Of a DNA stretch of 64,000 nt, positions 1 through 10,172 are shown in pieces. Both the position numbers and the translations under genes were made by a program. Origin of the DNA: Zhihengliuella salsuginis (GTDB lineage: Bacteria; Actinomycetota; Actinomycetes; Actinomycetales; Micrococcaceae); the NCBI RefSeq assembly GCF_014651715.1, contig NZ_BMXK01000011.1:1-64000 (forward strand), in the 5' to 3' direction. Within the stretch, counting starts at the first letter, position 1, and each line of letters starts with the position of its first letter. The notes below the pieces were generated by a model that was not told the origin of the DNA, made no database searches, and saw only the letters and a list, made by a program, of their open reading frames with translations.

Positions 1-15
1 ACTTGGCACACTATT

Positions 16-30
16 GAGTTCTCAAACAAC
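16..30 (-). promoter_or_regulatory. boxA-like antitermination element
   Basis: The minus strand reads GTTGTTTGAGAACTC. This matches the boxA sequence of actinobacterial rRNA operons, where Nus factors load RNA polymerase so that it resists Rho. It is recognised from memory of such leaders, not from a search. Confidence 0.65.
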
Positions 31-94
31 AGACACACACGCTTTGCAAACCCGCCTCATCCGGCCGGTCCGCTCAATTCGCGGCAACTTATCC

Positions 95-123
95 AGCTTA
101 CCCCATCCGTTCCTGCCGTGCAA
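95..123 (-). promoter_or_regulatory. Putative rrn promoter, downstream copy
   Basis: Minus strand: -35 TTGCAC (123-118), 17 bp, -10 TAAGCT (100-95), about 65 bp before boxA. It looks like a second tandem promoter of the same rRNA operon. Both boxes are weaker than in the upstream copy. Confidence 0.45.
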
Positions 124-305
124 ATCCGCTCTGCGTGATCCGCCCGGCATTTCCCGGATCAATTCCCCTCCGGAATCAATGTCCCGGGCACTACAGCGCC
201 CCGGCCGAAAACCGGAAAGAAAAGAAAGGAAAGCCGTCATCGACAAACGATTCTCAGCCGGTTATCTCTGCGATCTCCGCTGTCCTCGCTGCGACGACTC
301 GAAAT

Positions 306-334
306 ACTCTACACAGGTTTTGCGGGACTGCCAA
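306..334 (-). promoter_or_regulatory. Putative rrn promoter, upstream copy
   Basis: On the minus strand a -35 box TTGGCA (334-329) is separated by exactly 17 bp from a -10 box TAGAGT (311-306). Spacing and boxes fit the housekeeping sigma factor. The position about 280 bp before boxA fits the first promoter of an rRNA operon. Confidence 0.55.
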
Positions 335-514
335 ATCGGAGGGCCTCCTGCTGGAAACTGCCCGTTTTCCCCGAGTTCACGGGGAAGTGTGCCCCCAGAG
401 GGACCGCTCGACCGTCAACCTGTCGATGCGTCCTGCGTCACACTTGAATGGCATTCTCGAAGCATCTCTTCCAGTCCGCAGGGAATGCCTCGGAGGCCTC
501 CAGCGGAGCCGCTT

Positions 515-1447
515 TCAATCGGCGCGCAACGGCATGTTGTCGATGAGGCGGACACTGCCGATCCGGGCCGCCACGAGCACGAGCGCCTCCCCGGTGAACG
601 GGGTCTCCGCGCAGTTGAAGGCCAGCGGTTCGAGCGTGGAGGGATCAACGACCTCGAAGTAGTCGAGCTGAACCCCGGGGGCGGACGCGATCATGTCCAA
701 GGCGTCGTCGGGTGCGAGCGGCAGGTGGGCCTCGGCGCGCTCCTTCATCAGGAACAGCGAGCGGGAGAGGACCAGGGCGGCTTCCGCCTCCGCATCGGAG
801 AGGAACTGGTTGCGGCTCGAAAGGGCGAGGCCCTCCGCCGACCGCACGATGGGAACGGGACGGATCTCCACCGGGTAGTCCAGGTCGTGGACCATGCGCT
901 GCACGATGGCCAACTGCTGCGCATCCTTCTGCCCGAAGTAGACGCGGTACCCGGTCGCGGCGGCCGTGGCCGGGTCGGGCATGCCGTAGTGCAGCAGCTT
1001 CGCGACCACCGTGAGCATCCCGTCGAAGTGCCCCGGGCGCGAGGCCCCCTCGAACTTCTCCCCCAGCGTGCCCGCCGAGAGCAGGATCCGCGGGCGGCCG
1101 TCGGGATAGACCTCGCGCTCCTCCGGCACGAAGACCAGGTCGGCGCCCGCATCGCCGGCGACGGCCAGGTCGGCCTCCAGGACCCTGGGGTACCGCTCGT
1201 AGTCGGCCGGGTCGTCGAACTGGAGGCGGTTCACGAAGTCGGTGACCACGACGACGGCGTTCTCCGCCCGTGCCTGCGCGATCAACCGGGCGTGCCCCTC
1301 GTGCAGGGCGCCCATCGTCGGCACGAGCCCCAGGGAGGCGGTGCGTCCCGCGGCCGCCGCCGACTCGAGCAGCTCCCGGCCCGCGGCCTTCAACTCGGCA
1401 ACGGTGCGGACGATCGTCGGTTCGGTGCGCTCAGGATGTGTACTCAC
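515..1447 (-). CDS. panC: Pantothenate synthetase PanC
   Basis: 310 residues. PanC condenses pantoate and beta-alanine with ATP hydrolysis to AMP in the last step of vitamin B5 synthesis, in the cytoplasm. The nucleotidyltransferase motifs are clear: [11 protein letters not shown] (HxGH at residues 49-52), FGQKDAQQ (171-178) and the KMSKS-equivalent LSSRNQF (209-215). The usual FVNPxQF substrate loop reads FVNRLQF (71-77), with Arg in place of the conserved Pro. It lies about 10 bp downstream of the DUF2520 gene and probably closes a long minus-strand operon that begins near folE. An rRNA promoter follows it on the same strand. Length is normal for the family. Confidence 0.95.
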   Translation of the reverse strand: MSTHPERTEPTIVRTVAELKAAGRELLESAAAAGRTASLGLVPTMGALHEGHARLIAQARAENAVVVVTDFVNRLQFDDPADYERYPRVLEADLAVAGDAGADLVFVPEEREVYPDGRPRILLSAGTLGEKFEGASRPGHFDGMLTVVAKLLHYGMPDPATAAATGYRVYFGQKDAQQLAIVQRMVHDLDYPVEIRPVPIVRSAEGLALSSRNQFLSDAEAEAALVLSRSLFLMKERAEAHLPLAPDDALDMIASAPGVQLDYFEVVDPSTLEPLAFNCAETPFTGEALVLVAARIGSVRLIDNMPLRAD

Positions 1448-1457
1448 GCCACACAGT

Positions 1458-2339
1458 CTAGGAGGAGGGTCCTTCGAGGACGCGGGCGATCTCGATGGCC
1501 TGCGCCCGCGTGATCAGCCCGCGGTCCGCCGCGCGCAGCGCGGTGGCGCGGGCCATCGACGTGTAGGCGAGGCGGACGTCGTCGTCCACTGTCTCGAGGG
1601 CGGCCACGTGCTCGGCGACCGTTCCGGCGTCCCCCCGGGCGACCGGGCCCGTCAGGGCCGCCTCACCGGAGGCGAGCGCGTTCTCTAGAGAAGCCCGCAT
1701 GAGCGGGCCGAGGACGCGGTCGGGGCGTTCGACGCCGACCTCGTGCAGCAGCTGGGCCGACTGGCCGGCCAGGGTCACGAGGTGGTTCGACGCGTGCGCG
1801 AGGGCCGCGTGGTAGGCCACCCGGTCGGCGTCCGCGACGACCACGGGCTCGGCACCCATCTCGACGACGAGCGCCTGGGCGATCGGCAGCATCATGTTGT
1901 CGGCGGTCACGCCGAAGACGCAGTCCGGCAGACGCGTCAGGTCGAGGCTCATGCCGGTGAAGGTCATGGCGGGGTGGATCGCGAGGGGGATCGCGCCGGC
2001 GGAGCGCGCCGGGGCGAGGACCTCGAGACCGAAGCGTCCGGCGGTGTGGACGACGATCTGGCCCGTCTTGAAGTGGCCGCCGTCGGCGAGCCCGGCCACG
2101 AGCGGGCCGAGCTGGTCGTCCGGGACGGCGAACAGCACGAGCTCGGCGCGGCGCAGGATCTCGTCGATGTCGAGCACCGGGACGCCCGGCAGCAGGTTCT
2201 CCGCGCGCTCGCGGGAGTCCTCCGAGACCGCATGGACGCCCACCACCTGGTGCTCCGCCGCACGCAGGGCGGCGCCGAGGACGGCACCGACCCTGCCTGC
2301 GCCGATGATGCCGACGCCGAGTCGTCCGGGCTTAGTCAT
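1458..2339 (-). CDS. Rossmann-like and DUF2520 domain protein
   Basis: 293 residues. The N-terminus carries the dinucleotide-binding GxGxxG signature ([13 protein letters not shown], about residues 10-22), followed by a domain like the helical C-terminal part of F420/NADP reductases and ketopantoate reductases (DUF2520). Its ATG overlaps the stop of the preceding PH-domain gene by 8 bp, and panC follows about 10 bp later. Actinobacterial genomes often keep this gene beside panC, which suggests a role linked to pantothenate supply. No substrate is established and the sequence alone does not show one. Confidence 0.85.
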   Translation of the reverse strand: MTKPGRLGVGIIGAGRVGAVLGAALRAAEHQVVGVHAVSEDSRERAENLLPGVPVLDIDEILRRAELVLFAVPDDQLGPLVAGLADGGHFKTGQIVVHTAGRFGLEVLAPARSAGAIPLAIHPAMTFTGMSLDLTRLPDCVFGVTADNMMLPIAQALVVEMGAEPVVVADADRVAYHAALAHASNHLVTLAGQSAQLLHEVGVERPDRVLGPLMRASLENALASGEAALTGPVARGDAGTVAEHVAALETVDDDVRLAYTSMARATALRAADRGLITRAQAIEIARVLEGPSS

Positions 2340-4029
2340 GCTGGTTGTCCCTCTCGTGCTGGTTCGGGGCGGGAGCCGCCCCGCGGGCCGGATCCTCCGT
2401 GGCGCCGGCGCTCATCGCCTGCTGGGCGACGGGCAGCTGCGCGACACCGGTGCCGTACGGGTCGTCGTCGAGCCAGTGGTTGTGGTCGTGGGCGGCGCGG
2501 GCACGGGCCGCCCGGGCCGACTGCTCGAGGAAGAACCGCCGGGCCACGGGGCTCGCGGCCTGGACGATGTACGGCGAGACGGGCCCGTCGGTGGTCATCA
2601 TCCGCACCGAACACACCGATGCGGCGCGGGCGAGCGGCCCCTGCACGAGGCTGATGCCCTGCGTGCGCTCGTGCGGGACGATGTCCAGATAGCGCAGCAG
2701 GAACCCGTAGCGGGAGAAGACCGCGCTCTCCGTCACCGTGAACCCCTGCCGACGCCACGCGAGCGGGGAGAGCAGGCGGGCGCTGCGCGGCGTCGTCGTG
2801 AACCCCTCGGCGCCGCCGGAGCCGGCGATGCCGGCCTCGACGAGCTCGAGCGGCCGGTCGGTGCCCGGGTTCGGCAGCACGATCGAGAGGATGTTCAGCA
2901 CGTCGGCGCGGGTTCCGACGGGCAGTACGGTGGACCGGGTCTCGCCGCCGTCCGCGCTCGCGCCGTAGCCGGCCACGTTGATCACGATCTTGTGCCAGCC
3001 CATGAGCCGCCAGATCACGCCCTGCCGGACCTGCACCGCCTGGATCCGCCCGGGGGGAACGGTCTGGTGCCGGGTGTCGAGCAGCCCGTAGCTGAGGCGG
3101 AGGCCGTCGGGGCTGACGGCGGCGGCGAAGTTGTAGCCGTTGTTGAAGAGTCCCCAGATCCACGGGACGAAGCCGAACAGGCCCGGGAGGAGGTAGACCA
3201 TGAGGAACGCGCCGTCGGTGGCGAACTGGACCGCGAGGCCGACACCCAGGACGATCACCGCGATCCAGACGGCCGGGCTGAGCACGATCGACGCGATCAG
3301 CCGCCCCGGCGGGACGCGCACCAGCACGTTCTCGGGCGCCACGGGCGCGTCCTGCACGACGGCGTCCGGGGCCGCGGTGCCGTCCGTCGCCGCCGGCGCG
3401 GTGGCGCCCGGGCGCGGGCCGTCCCCGGCGGCCTCCGCGCGGAGGCCGGCGGCGCGGGCGAGGATCGCGCCGCGCAGCTCCTTGGCCGCGGGCAGCTTGA
3501 GGAAGGCGAGCTTCATCGCCGTGGAGCCGCCGTCGGCCACCTCGAACTTGAGCTCGGCGAGGCCGAAGATGCGGGCGATCAGCGGCTGGACGATGTCGAT
3601 CGCCTGCACGCGGTCGATGCGCGCCTGCCGCTGCTGGCGGAAGACGATGCCGGAGCGGACGTTCACGTGCCGGTCGGTCAGCTGGTAGCGCGTCATCTTC
3701 CAGGAGAGGTAGAAGCCGCCGAGGATGAGCAGCAGCACGAGCAGCCCGCCGGCGATGACCCATGCCACAGACTCGAAGATGAAATTCAGGAACTCCGCGT
3801 CCTTGGAGGAGTCACCGTCGTCGCCGCCGAAGCCCGGGATGAGATTCTGCAGCCAGTTCTGGCCGAAGCCGTAGACCAGCGCGACGATGACGAGCCAGCC
3901 GCGCACGAACGGCGAGACGGGATGGACGCGGTGCCACGGCGCTTCCTCGTGGAAGTCCTCCGGGCTCCGGGGCGCGGCCTCGACCGGGGCGGCGCCGTCG
4001 TCGTCGGGGTTCGGCTGGTCCTGGCTCAC
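2332..4029 (-). CDS. Large PH-domain (YdbT-like) membrane protein
   Basis: 565 residues, starting at a GTG that overlaps the TGA of the upstream PH gene (GTGA), which makes translational coupling likely. The protein has repeated bacterial pleckstrin-homology (bPH2/DUF304) units alternating with hydrophobic segments: an early pair near residues 35-100, another pair after a linker near 230-310, and a C-terminal PH unit ending in a charged, disordered tail. The arrangement matches B. subtilis YdbT, the partner of YdbS. The pair is thought to sit in the membrane, but its role is poorly defined. A longer upstream reading is out of keeping with the family and overlaps the neighbouring gene. Confidence 0.85.
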   Translation of the reverse strand: MSQDQPNPDDDGAAPVEAAPRSPEDFHEEAPWHRVHPVSPFVRGWLVIVALVYGFGQNWLQNLIPGFGGDDGDSSKDAEFLNFIFESVAWVIAGGLLVLLLILGGFYLSWKMTRYQLTDRHVNVRSGIVFRQQRQARIDRVQAIDIVQPLIARIFGLAELKFEVADGGSTAMKLAFLKLPAAKELRGAILARAAGLRAEAAGDGPRPGATAPAATDGTAAPDAVVQDAPVAPENVLVRVPPGRLIASIVLSPAVWIAVIVLGVGLAVQFATDGAFLMVYLLPGLFGFVPWIWGLFNNGYNFAAAVSPDGLRLSYGLLDTRHQTVPPGRIQAVQVRQGVIWRLMGWHKIVINVAGYGASADGGETRSTVLPVGTRADVLNILSIVLPNPGTDRPLELVEAGIAGSGGAEGFTTTPRSARLLSPLAWRRQGFTVTESAVFSRYGFLLRYLDIVPHERTQGISLVQGPLARAASVCSVRMMTTDGPVSPYIVQAASPVARRFFLEQSARAARARAAHDHNHWLDDDPYGTGVAQLPVAQQAMSAGATEDPARGAAPAPNQHERDNQHD

Positions 4030-4607
4030 AGCCCGGCCAGCCTCGCCTCGCCGCGGGCGGAGAGCTGCTCGCGGAGGCGGGCGCCCTCGTCCGCCGTGAC
4101 GCCCGGGATGGTGGCGGTGACGTCGGAGGCGGCCGTGTGCAGCTGGACCTTGCACAGGCCGAACGCGCGGTCCACCGGGCCCATCTGCACGTCGACGTAC
4201 TGCATGCGGCCGTACGGGACCACGAGCACCTTCTTGAACAGGATGCCCTGGCGGACCAGGAGGTCGTCGTCGCGCTCGGCGTACCCGATCGCGCGGACGC
4301 GGCGGTTCGTGACGAACAGGTCGATCAGGGACCAGAGGAGGGCGAGGCCCGGCAGCAGCCACGCGAGCCACTCGGGGTAGCCGCCCCAGACGCCGGTGCT
4401 GCGGAGGACGAGCGGGATGGAGGTGATGATCAGCCAGACGACGGCGCCGATCAGCACGCCGAAGATCCGGACCTTGACGTAGTCGGGGTGCACCCGCAGC
4501 CAGTCGACCCCCTCCGGGTCGATGGTCTTCGGATCGTCCGCGACGGCCGCGCCCGCCGGCGCCCGATCAGTTTCCGGCACCTGGCGCATACCCCTGTCCA
4601 TCTCCAT
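4026..4607 (-). CDS. Small PH-domain (YdbS-like) membrane protein
   Basis: 193 residues. Two transmembrane helices (about residues 45-65 and 80-100) are followed by one bPH2 domain beginning near the sequence TNRRVRAIGY and ending with ATIPGVTADEGARLREQL. The chosen ATG at 4607 has the purine-rich AGGGGAG five bases upstream and overlaps the end of the DUF3180 gene by about 40 bp. It pairs with the following YdbT-like gene through a GTGA overlap. Function beyond membrane location is inferred only from the family. Confidence 0.85.
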   Translation of the reverse strand: MEMDRGMRQVPETDRAPAGAAVADDPKTIDPEGVDWLRVHPDYVKVRIFGVLIGAVVWLIITSIPLVLRSTGVWGGYPEWLAWLLPGLALLWSLIDLFVTNRRVRAIGYAERDDDLLVRQGILFKKVLVVPYGRMQYVDVQMGPVDRAFGLCKVQLHTAASDVTATIPGVTADEGARLREQLSARGEARLAGL

Positions 4608-5148
4608 TGGTCTCCCCTCGAGTGCCCTCCGGGCCGTCCGCCTGGTCTTCGCCCGGCGGCACCTTGCAGAACTGCTCCACGACCCATCCCACCACACTCA
4701 TGAGACCAGCGGCGGCAATCATGATGAGAGACAGCGTCACGGAACTCGATCCGAAGGGCGCGGCCCCGAGGAGGTCGAGCAGGACGCCGCCGTGCCAGCC
4801 GCAGATCACCGCGCCGGCGTAGGCGAGCGCCTGCGCCAGCACGAGCGTGCGGGCGGCCAGGACCGGGCTGATCTCGACCGGCCGCGCGGCGCCGCGGGCG
4901 TGCTCGACGCCGCCGGCCTGCCGCCGTCGTTCGCGGTCCCGGAACTCGGCGCGCTGGCGCTGGTAGGCGCGCACCCGCAGCCCGAGGACGAGGGTGATGA
5001 TGGTGCCGGCGGCCATCGTGATGAGGCTCGTGACGTGCAGGACCGGGGCCGGCAGCCCGTTGGCGGCGGCGAGCAGGCTCGCGGCCCACCCGAGGACCAC
5101 CGTGACGACGGCGATGAGGGCCAGCCAGAGCGGGCGGATGGTGCTCAT
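4567..5148 (-). CDS. DUF3180 family membrane protein
   Basis: 193 residues with four predicted membrane helices: two near the N-terminus (residues 5-50) and two in the second half (about 95-160, containing GAVICGWHGGVLLDLLG). DUF3180 proteins are confined to actinobacteria and are usually found directly downstream of folK, as here (3 bp after the folK stop). The C-terminus is polar and probably disordered. The function is unknown; the conserved neighbourhood is the only clue. Confidence 0.85.
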   Translation of the reverse strand: MSTIRPLWLALIAVVTVVLGWAASLLAAANGLPAPVLHVTSLITMAAGTIITLVLGLRVRAYQRQRAEFRDRERRRQAGGVEHARGAARPVEISPVLAARTLVLAQALAYAGAVICGWHGGVLLDLLGAAPFGSSSVTLSLIMIAAAGLMSVVGWVVEQFCKVPPGEDQADGPEGTRGETNGDGQGYAPGAGN

Positions 5149-5151
5149 GCT

Positions 5152-5673
5152 CTAATCGCCGACCTCGTCGGTCTCCGGGTCGTACAGGCTCAGGTCCGAC
5201 AGGTCGGCGGCCTGCGCTGCGAGCGCGGCCACGGACACGCCGCCCAGGGTCGCCTCCGGGTCCATCCACGCCCAGGGCTGCAGGACGAACGCCCGCTCCG
5301 CCGCCCGCGGGTGCGGGATCGTCAGCTTCTCGGTGTCGAGCCGCGTCTGGTCGTGGGTGATGATGTCGACGTCGAGGGTGCGCGGGCCCCAGCGGACCTC
5401 CCGGACCCGGTGGTGCCTGTTCTCGACGTCCTGGCAGTGGGCCAGCAGTTCGAGCGGGTCGAGGCTGGTCTCGATCTCCATCACCATGTTCAGGAAGTCC
5501 GGCTGGCCCTCGGGCCCGCCGACGGGCTTCGTCTGCACGACCTCGGAGACCTGGATCAGGCGGACACCGGGGTGCGCGATGAGGTCGCCGACCGCGTTCG
5601 AGAGCGTGTCGCCGCGCTCGCCCAGGTTGCTGCCCAGGGCGAGCACCGCGCTGACCTGTTCCGTGCCCGTCAT
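5152..5673 (-). CDS. folK: HPPK, 2-amino-4-hydroxy-6-hydroxymethyldihydropteridine diphosphokinase
   Basis: 173 residues. FolK transfers pyrophosphate from ATP to hydroxymethyldihydropterin, supplying the substrate of FolP. Diagnostic motifs are ALGSNLGER (residues 12-20), the central RWGPRTLDVDII with the Mg-binding DxD, and IPHPRAAERAFVLQPW. The start overlaps the folB stop by 4 bp (ATGA). Together with folB and folP it forms a compact folate operon. Confidence 0.95.
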   Translation of the reverse strand: MTGTEQVSAVLALGSNLGERGDTLSNAVGDLIAHPGVRLIQVSEVVQTKPVGGPEGQPDFLNMVMEIETSLDPLELLAHCQDVENRHHRVREVRWGPRTLDVDIITHDQTRLDTEKLTIPHPRAAERAFVLQPWAWMDPEATLGGVSVAALAAQAADLSDLSLYDPETDEVGD

Positions 5674-6047
5674 GCCCGGCTCCCGTCCCGTTCGCGGTGG
5701 ATGGTGATGGCGACGTCGCCGAAGGGGACCTCGATCGGGGCCTTGGGCTTGTGGACGGTGACGTCGACCGCGTCGACGCGCTCGAAACCGCCCAGCACGG
5801 CCGCGGCGATGTTCTCCGTCAGGGTCTCGATCAGGTCGAACGGACCGGATTCGATGTGCTGCACGACGAGCTCGGCCAGCTCCCCGTAGTGGGTGGTCCG
5901 GGTCAGGTCGTCCCCCGCGGCCGCCGGTCGGATGTCCGTGTGGAGGACGACGTCGACGACGAACGGCTGGCCCTCGCGCTTCTCGTGCTCGAAGACCCCG
6001 TGGTGGCCCGTGGCCGTGATCCCCGTGAGGGTGATCCTGTCCGCCAC
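5670..6047 (-). CDS. folB: Dihydroneopterin aldolase
   Basis: 125 residues, normal for FolB. It cleaves dihydroneopterin to hydroxymethyldihydropterin and glycolaldehyde. Motifs: GHHGVFEHEKREGQPFVVD near the N-terminus, the catalytic THYGELAELV segment (Tyr and Glu), and the C-terminal VHKPKAPIEVPFGDVAI containing the catalytic Lys. It begins 1 bp after folP ends and overlaps folK, so the three folate genes are almost certainly cotranscribed. Confidence 0.95.
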   Translation of the reverse strand: MADRITLTGITATGHHGVFEHEKREGQPFVVDVVLHTDIRPAAAGDDLTRTTHYGELAELVVQHIESGPFDLIETLTENIAAAVLGGFERVDAVDVTVHKPKAPIEVPFGDVAITIHRERDGSRA

Positions 6048-6048
6048 G

Positions 6049-6978
6049 TCAGGCCCCCGGCACGGTCTCGCCGGAGCCGCCGTGGATCCACGCGGTGGCG
6101 ACCTTGACGGCGTCGTACGTCGCCTCGACCTCGTGCACGCGCACGCCCCACACGCCGGCGGCCGCGGCCAGGGCGCTCGTGGCGGCCGTGGCCGCGTCGC
6201 GGGCCTCCGCGGCCGCCGGGACGCCGCTGCTGGAGAGCAGCGAGCCGAGGAAGCGCTTGCGGCTCGTGCCGATCAGCACCGGATGGCCGAAGGCCTCGAA
6301 CTCGGCCAGACGGTGCAGGAGGGCCCAGTTGTGCGGGGCCTCCTTCGCGAAGCCCAGGCCCGGGTCGATGATGAGCTGCTCCGGCTTCACGCCGGCGTCC
6401 AGGAAGGTCTGGCGCAGCTCGCCCAGCTCGGCGAGGACCTCGCCCACGACGTCGTCGTAGTGGGCGAAGTCGTGCATGTTCTGCTGGTCCCCGCGGCGGT
6501 GCATGAGCACGTAGGGGACGCCGAGCTCGGCGACGAGCTCCGGCATGCCCGTCTCGTGGGTGAGCCCGGAGACGTCGTTGATGATGTGGGCGCCGGCCTC
6601 GACCGCGGCGCGCGCCGTGGAGACGTGCATCGTGTCGACCGAGATCACCGCGCCGGCCTTCGACAGGGCCTCGACCACGGGGATGATGCGCCCGGCCTCG
6701 ACCTCCGGGTCGACGAACGCTGCGCCCGGCCGGGTCGATTCGCCGCCGACGTCGATGATGTCCGCACCCGAGTACATGAGGCGCAGGCCGTGCTTGATCG
6801 CGTCGTCGGCGTTGACGTAGCGGCCGCCGTCGCTGAAGGAGTCCTCCGTGATGTTCAGGACGCCCATGACCAGCGTGCGCCCGGTCGGCAGATCGCTGAA
6901 CTCCTTGACCTTGGAGGGCCTCACGACGGGCAGTGGGCTGGTGGCGGGACCTGTCCCGGGGACGGCTGCAAGGTTCAT
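6049..6978 (-). CDS. folP: Dihydropteroate synthase
   Basis: 309 residues. FolP joins p-aminobenzoate to the pterin diphosphate and is the classical sulfonamide target. The TIM-barrel signatures VMGVLNITEDSFSDGG, GADIIDVGGESTRPGA, DPGLGFAKE and the final RVHEVEATYDAVKVA are all present. It has an N-terminal extension of about 35 residues before the catalytic core. It follows folE by 20 bp. Confidence 0.95.
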   Translation of the reverse strand: MNLAAVPGTGPATSPLPVVRPSKVKEFSDLPTGRTLVMGVLNITEDSFSDGGRYVNADDAIKHGLRLMYSGADIIDVGGESTRPGAAFVDPEVEAGRIIPVVEALSKAGAVISVDTMHVSTARAAVEAGAHIINDVSGLTHETGMPELVAELGVPYVLMHRRGDQQNMHDFAHYDDVVGEVLAELGELRQTFLDAGVKPEQLIIDPGLGFAKEAPHNWALLHRLAEFEAFGHPVLIGTSRKRFLGSLLSSSGVPAAAEARDAATAATSALAAAAGVWGVRVHEVEATYDAVKVATAWIHGGSGETVPGA

Positions 6979-6998
6979 GGTGCTCCTACCGTTGACTC

Positions 6999-7592
6999 TT
7001 ATTTGCCGAGGATGAGGCTCATGGCCTCAGCCCGGGTTGCTGTTTCGCGCAGTTGGCCGCGCACCGCGGAGGTGACCGTCCGTGCGCCCGGCTTCTGGAC
7101 GCCGCGCATCGACATGCACATGTGCTCGCACTCCACGACGACGATCACGCCGCGCGGATCGAGGTGTTCGCACAGGGCCTCGGCGATCTGCGTCGTCAGC
7201 CGCTCCTGGACCTGCGGGCGCCGCGCGTAGAGCTCGACCAGCCGGGCCAGCTTGCTCAGCCCGGTCACGTGGCCGTCGTCGCCGGGGATGTACCCGACGT
7301 GGGCAGTGCCGTGGAACGGCACCAGGTGGTGCTCGCACGTCGAGTAGAACGGGATGTCCTTGACGAGGACAAGTTCGCTGTGGTCGATGTCGAAAGTGGT
7401 GCCCAGGATGTCGTCCGGCGTCTCGTGCAGACCCGAGAAGAACTCGGAGTAGGCCTTGGCGACCCGCGCGGGGGTGTCCTGCAGCCCCTCGCGCTCTGGG
7501 TCCTCCCCGATCGCCTCGAGGATCTCGCGCACGGCCGCGCGGATGCGCGGCTGGTCCACCTGGAAGCCCGTCGAGGGCGGGGTCTGGTTCAT
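6999..7592 (-). CDS. folE: GTP cyclohydrolase I
   Basis: 197 residues from the ATG at 7592, which has AGGA seven bases upstream. FolE opens GTP to dihydroneopterin triphosphate, the first step of folate synthesis. Zinc ligands lie in [12 protein letters not shown] and [15 protein letters not shown]; the active-site [20 protein letters not shown] is intact. An in-frame GTG at 7610 lies 7 bp after a TAGGAT box and could give a leaderless product six residues longer. Promoter placement suggests the folate operon starts here. Confidence 0.93.
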   Translation of the reverse strand: MNQTPPSTGFQVDQPRIRAAVREILEAIGEDPEREGLQDTPARVAKAYSEFFSGLHETPDDILGTTFDIDHSELVLVKDIPFYSTCEHHLVPFHGTAHVGYIPGDDGHVTGLSKLARLVELYARRPQVQERLTTQIAEALCEHLDPRGVIVVVECEHMCMSMRGVQKPGARTVTSAVRGQLRETATRAEAMSLILGK

Positions 7593-7617
7593 CTCTACGT
7601 CCTGAGTCACACCATCG

Positions 7618-7623
7618 ATCCTA
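7618..7623 (-). promoter_or_regulatory. Candidate -10 box of the folE operon
   Basis: TAGGAT on the minus strand ends 7 bp before a GTG at 7610 and 25 bp before the ATG at 7592. The spacing fits either a leaderless GTG start or a short leader with a ribosome binding site. No strong -35 box is seen 16-18 bp upstream. Confidence 0.4.
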
Positions 7624-7703
7624 ACCAACACCGCCCGCCGGCGACATGCCCGGTCCTCCGGGCCGTCATGTGCGGGCCGGACGGCACTTCCTCGACAGGG
7701 ACG

Positions 7704-7751
7704 GACAGCGGGCGGGGCGCCCCGTTCGAAGGGGTGCCTCCGCCCGCTGTC
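7704..7751 (-). terminator. Hairpin terminator between ftsH and folE
   Basis: The arms GACAGCGGGCGG (7704-7715) and CCGCCCGCTGTC (7740-7751) are perfect complements. Inside them GGCGCCCC (7716-7723) pairs with GGGGTGCC (7731-7738), leaving one bulged T and a 7-nt loop. It lies 37 bp after the ftsH stop. There is no T-run, so it may act as a Rho-assisted terminator or an mRNA 3' end stabiliser. Confidence 0.6.
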
Positions 7752-7787
7752 TGCACCTCGCGCGCCCGGCGGGCACGACGGCGGCCG

Positions 7788-9941
<2,154 letters not shown>

Positions 9942-10065
9942 GTTCGGGGTCCGTCCCCGTCCCTCCTGATCGGACTTCACGCGGCGGCCGTTGTCCGGGC
10001 CGTCGACGCGATCGAATCGGTGCACCGGCACGCCATGCGCCAGCGCCCACGTGATGATGCACCGC

Positions 10066-10094
10066 ATCCTAGCTTCGCACTCACCACTGTTCGA
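10066..10094 (-). promoter_or_regulatory. Candidate ftsH promoter
   Basis: Minus strand: -35-like TCGAAC (10094-10089), 17 bp, -10 TAGGAT (10071-10066). Transcription would start about 10060, giving a leader of roughly 120 nt before ftsH. The -35 match is weak and the -10 match typical for actinobacteria. Confidence 0.4.
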
Positions 10095-10172
10095 CGCACA
10101 ACGAAGCTCAAAAGTTCCCTGAGGGCGTAGTTGCAGCGGAGGCGCGCCCCGGCGCCGGCGCGACCGTCCGAT

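Larger units (their letters stand above)
1..514 (-). promoter_or_regulatory. Leader and promoter region of an rRNA operon (16S gene outside the window)
   Basis: No protein gene is visible in these 514 bases. Read on the minus strand, positions 30-1 give GTTGTTTGAGAACTC followed by AATAGTGTGCCAAG, the boxA-type antitermination element found in actinobacterial rRNA leaders and spacers. Two sigma70-like promoters lie upstream of it (334-306 and 123-95), as expected for an rrn leader carrying several promoters. The operon would run leftwards out of the window, in the same direction as panC. The rRNA gene itself is not seen, so a spacer copy of boxA elsewhere in an rRNA operon is the main alternative; the promoters and the adjacent panC favour a leader. 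Confidence 0.65.

Noticed and set aside
1894-4380. Long plus-strand frame opposite the PH-domain genes
   Set aside because: Composition is typical of an antisense shadow (Arg/His/Gly-rich, no domain); the minus strand shows membrane and PH-domain sequence.
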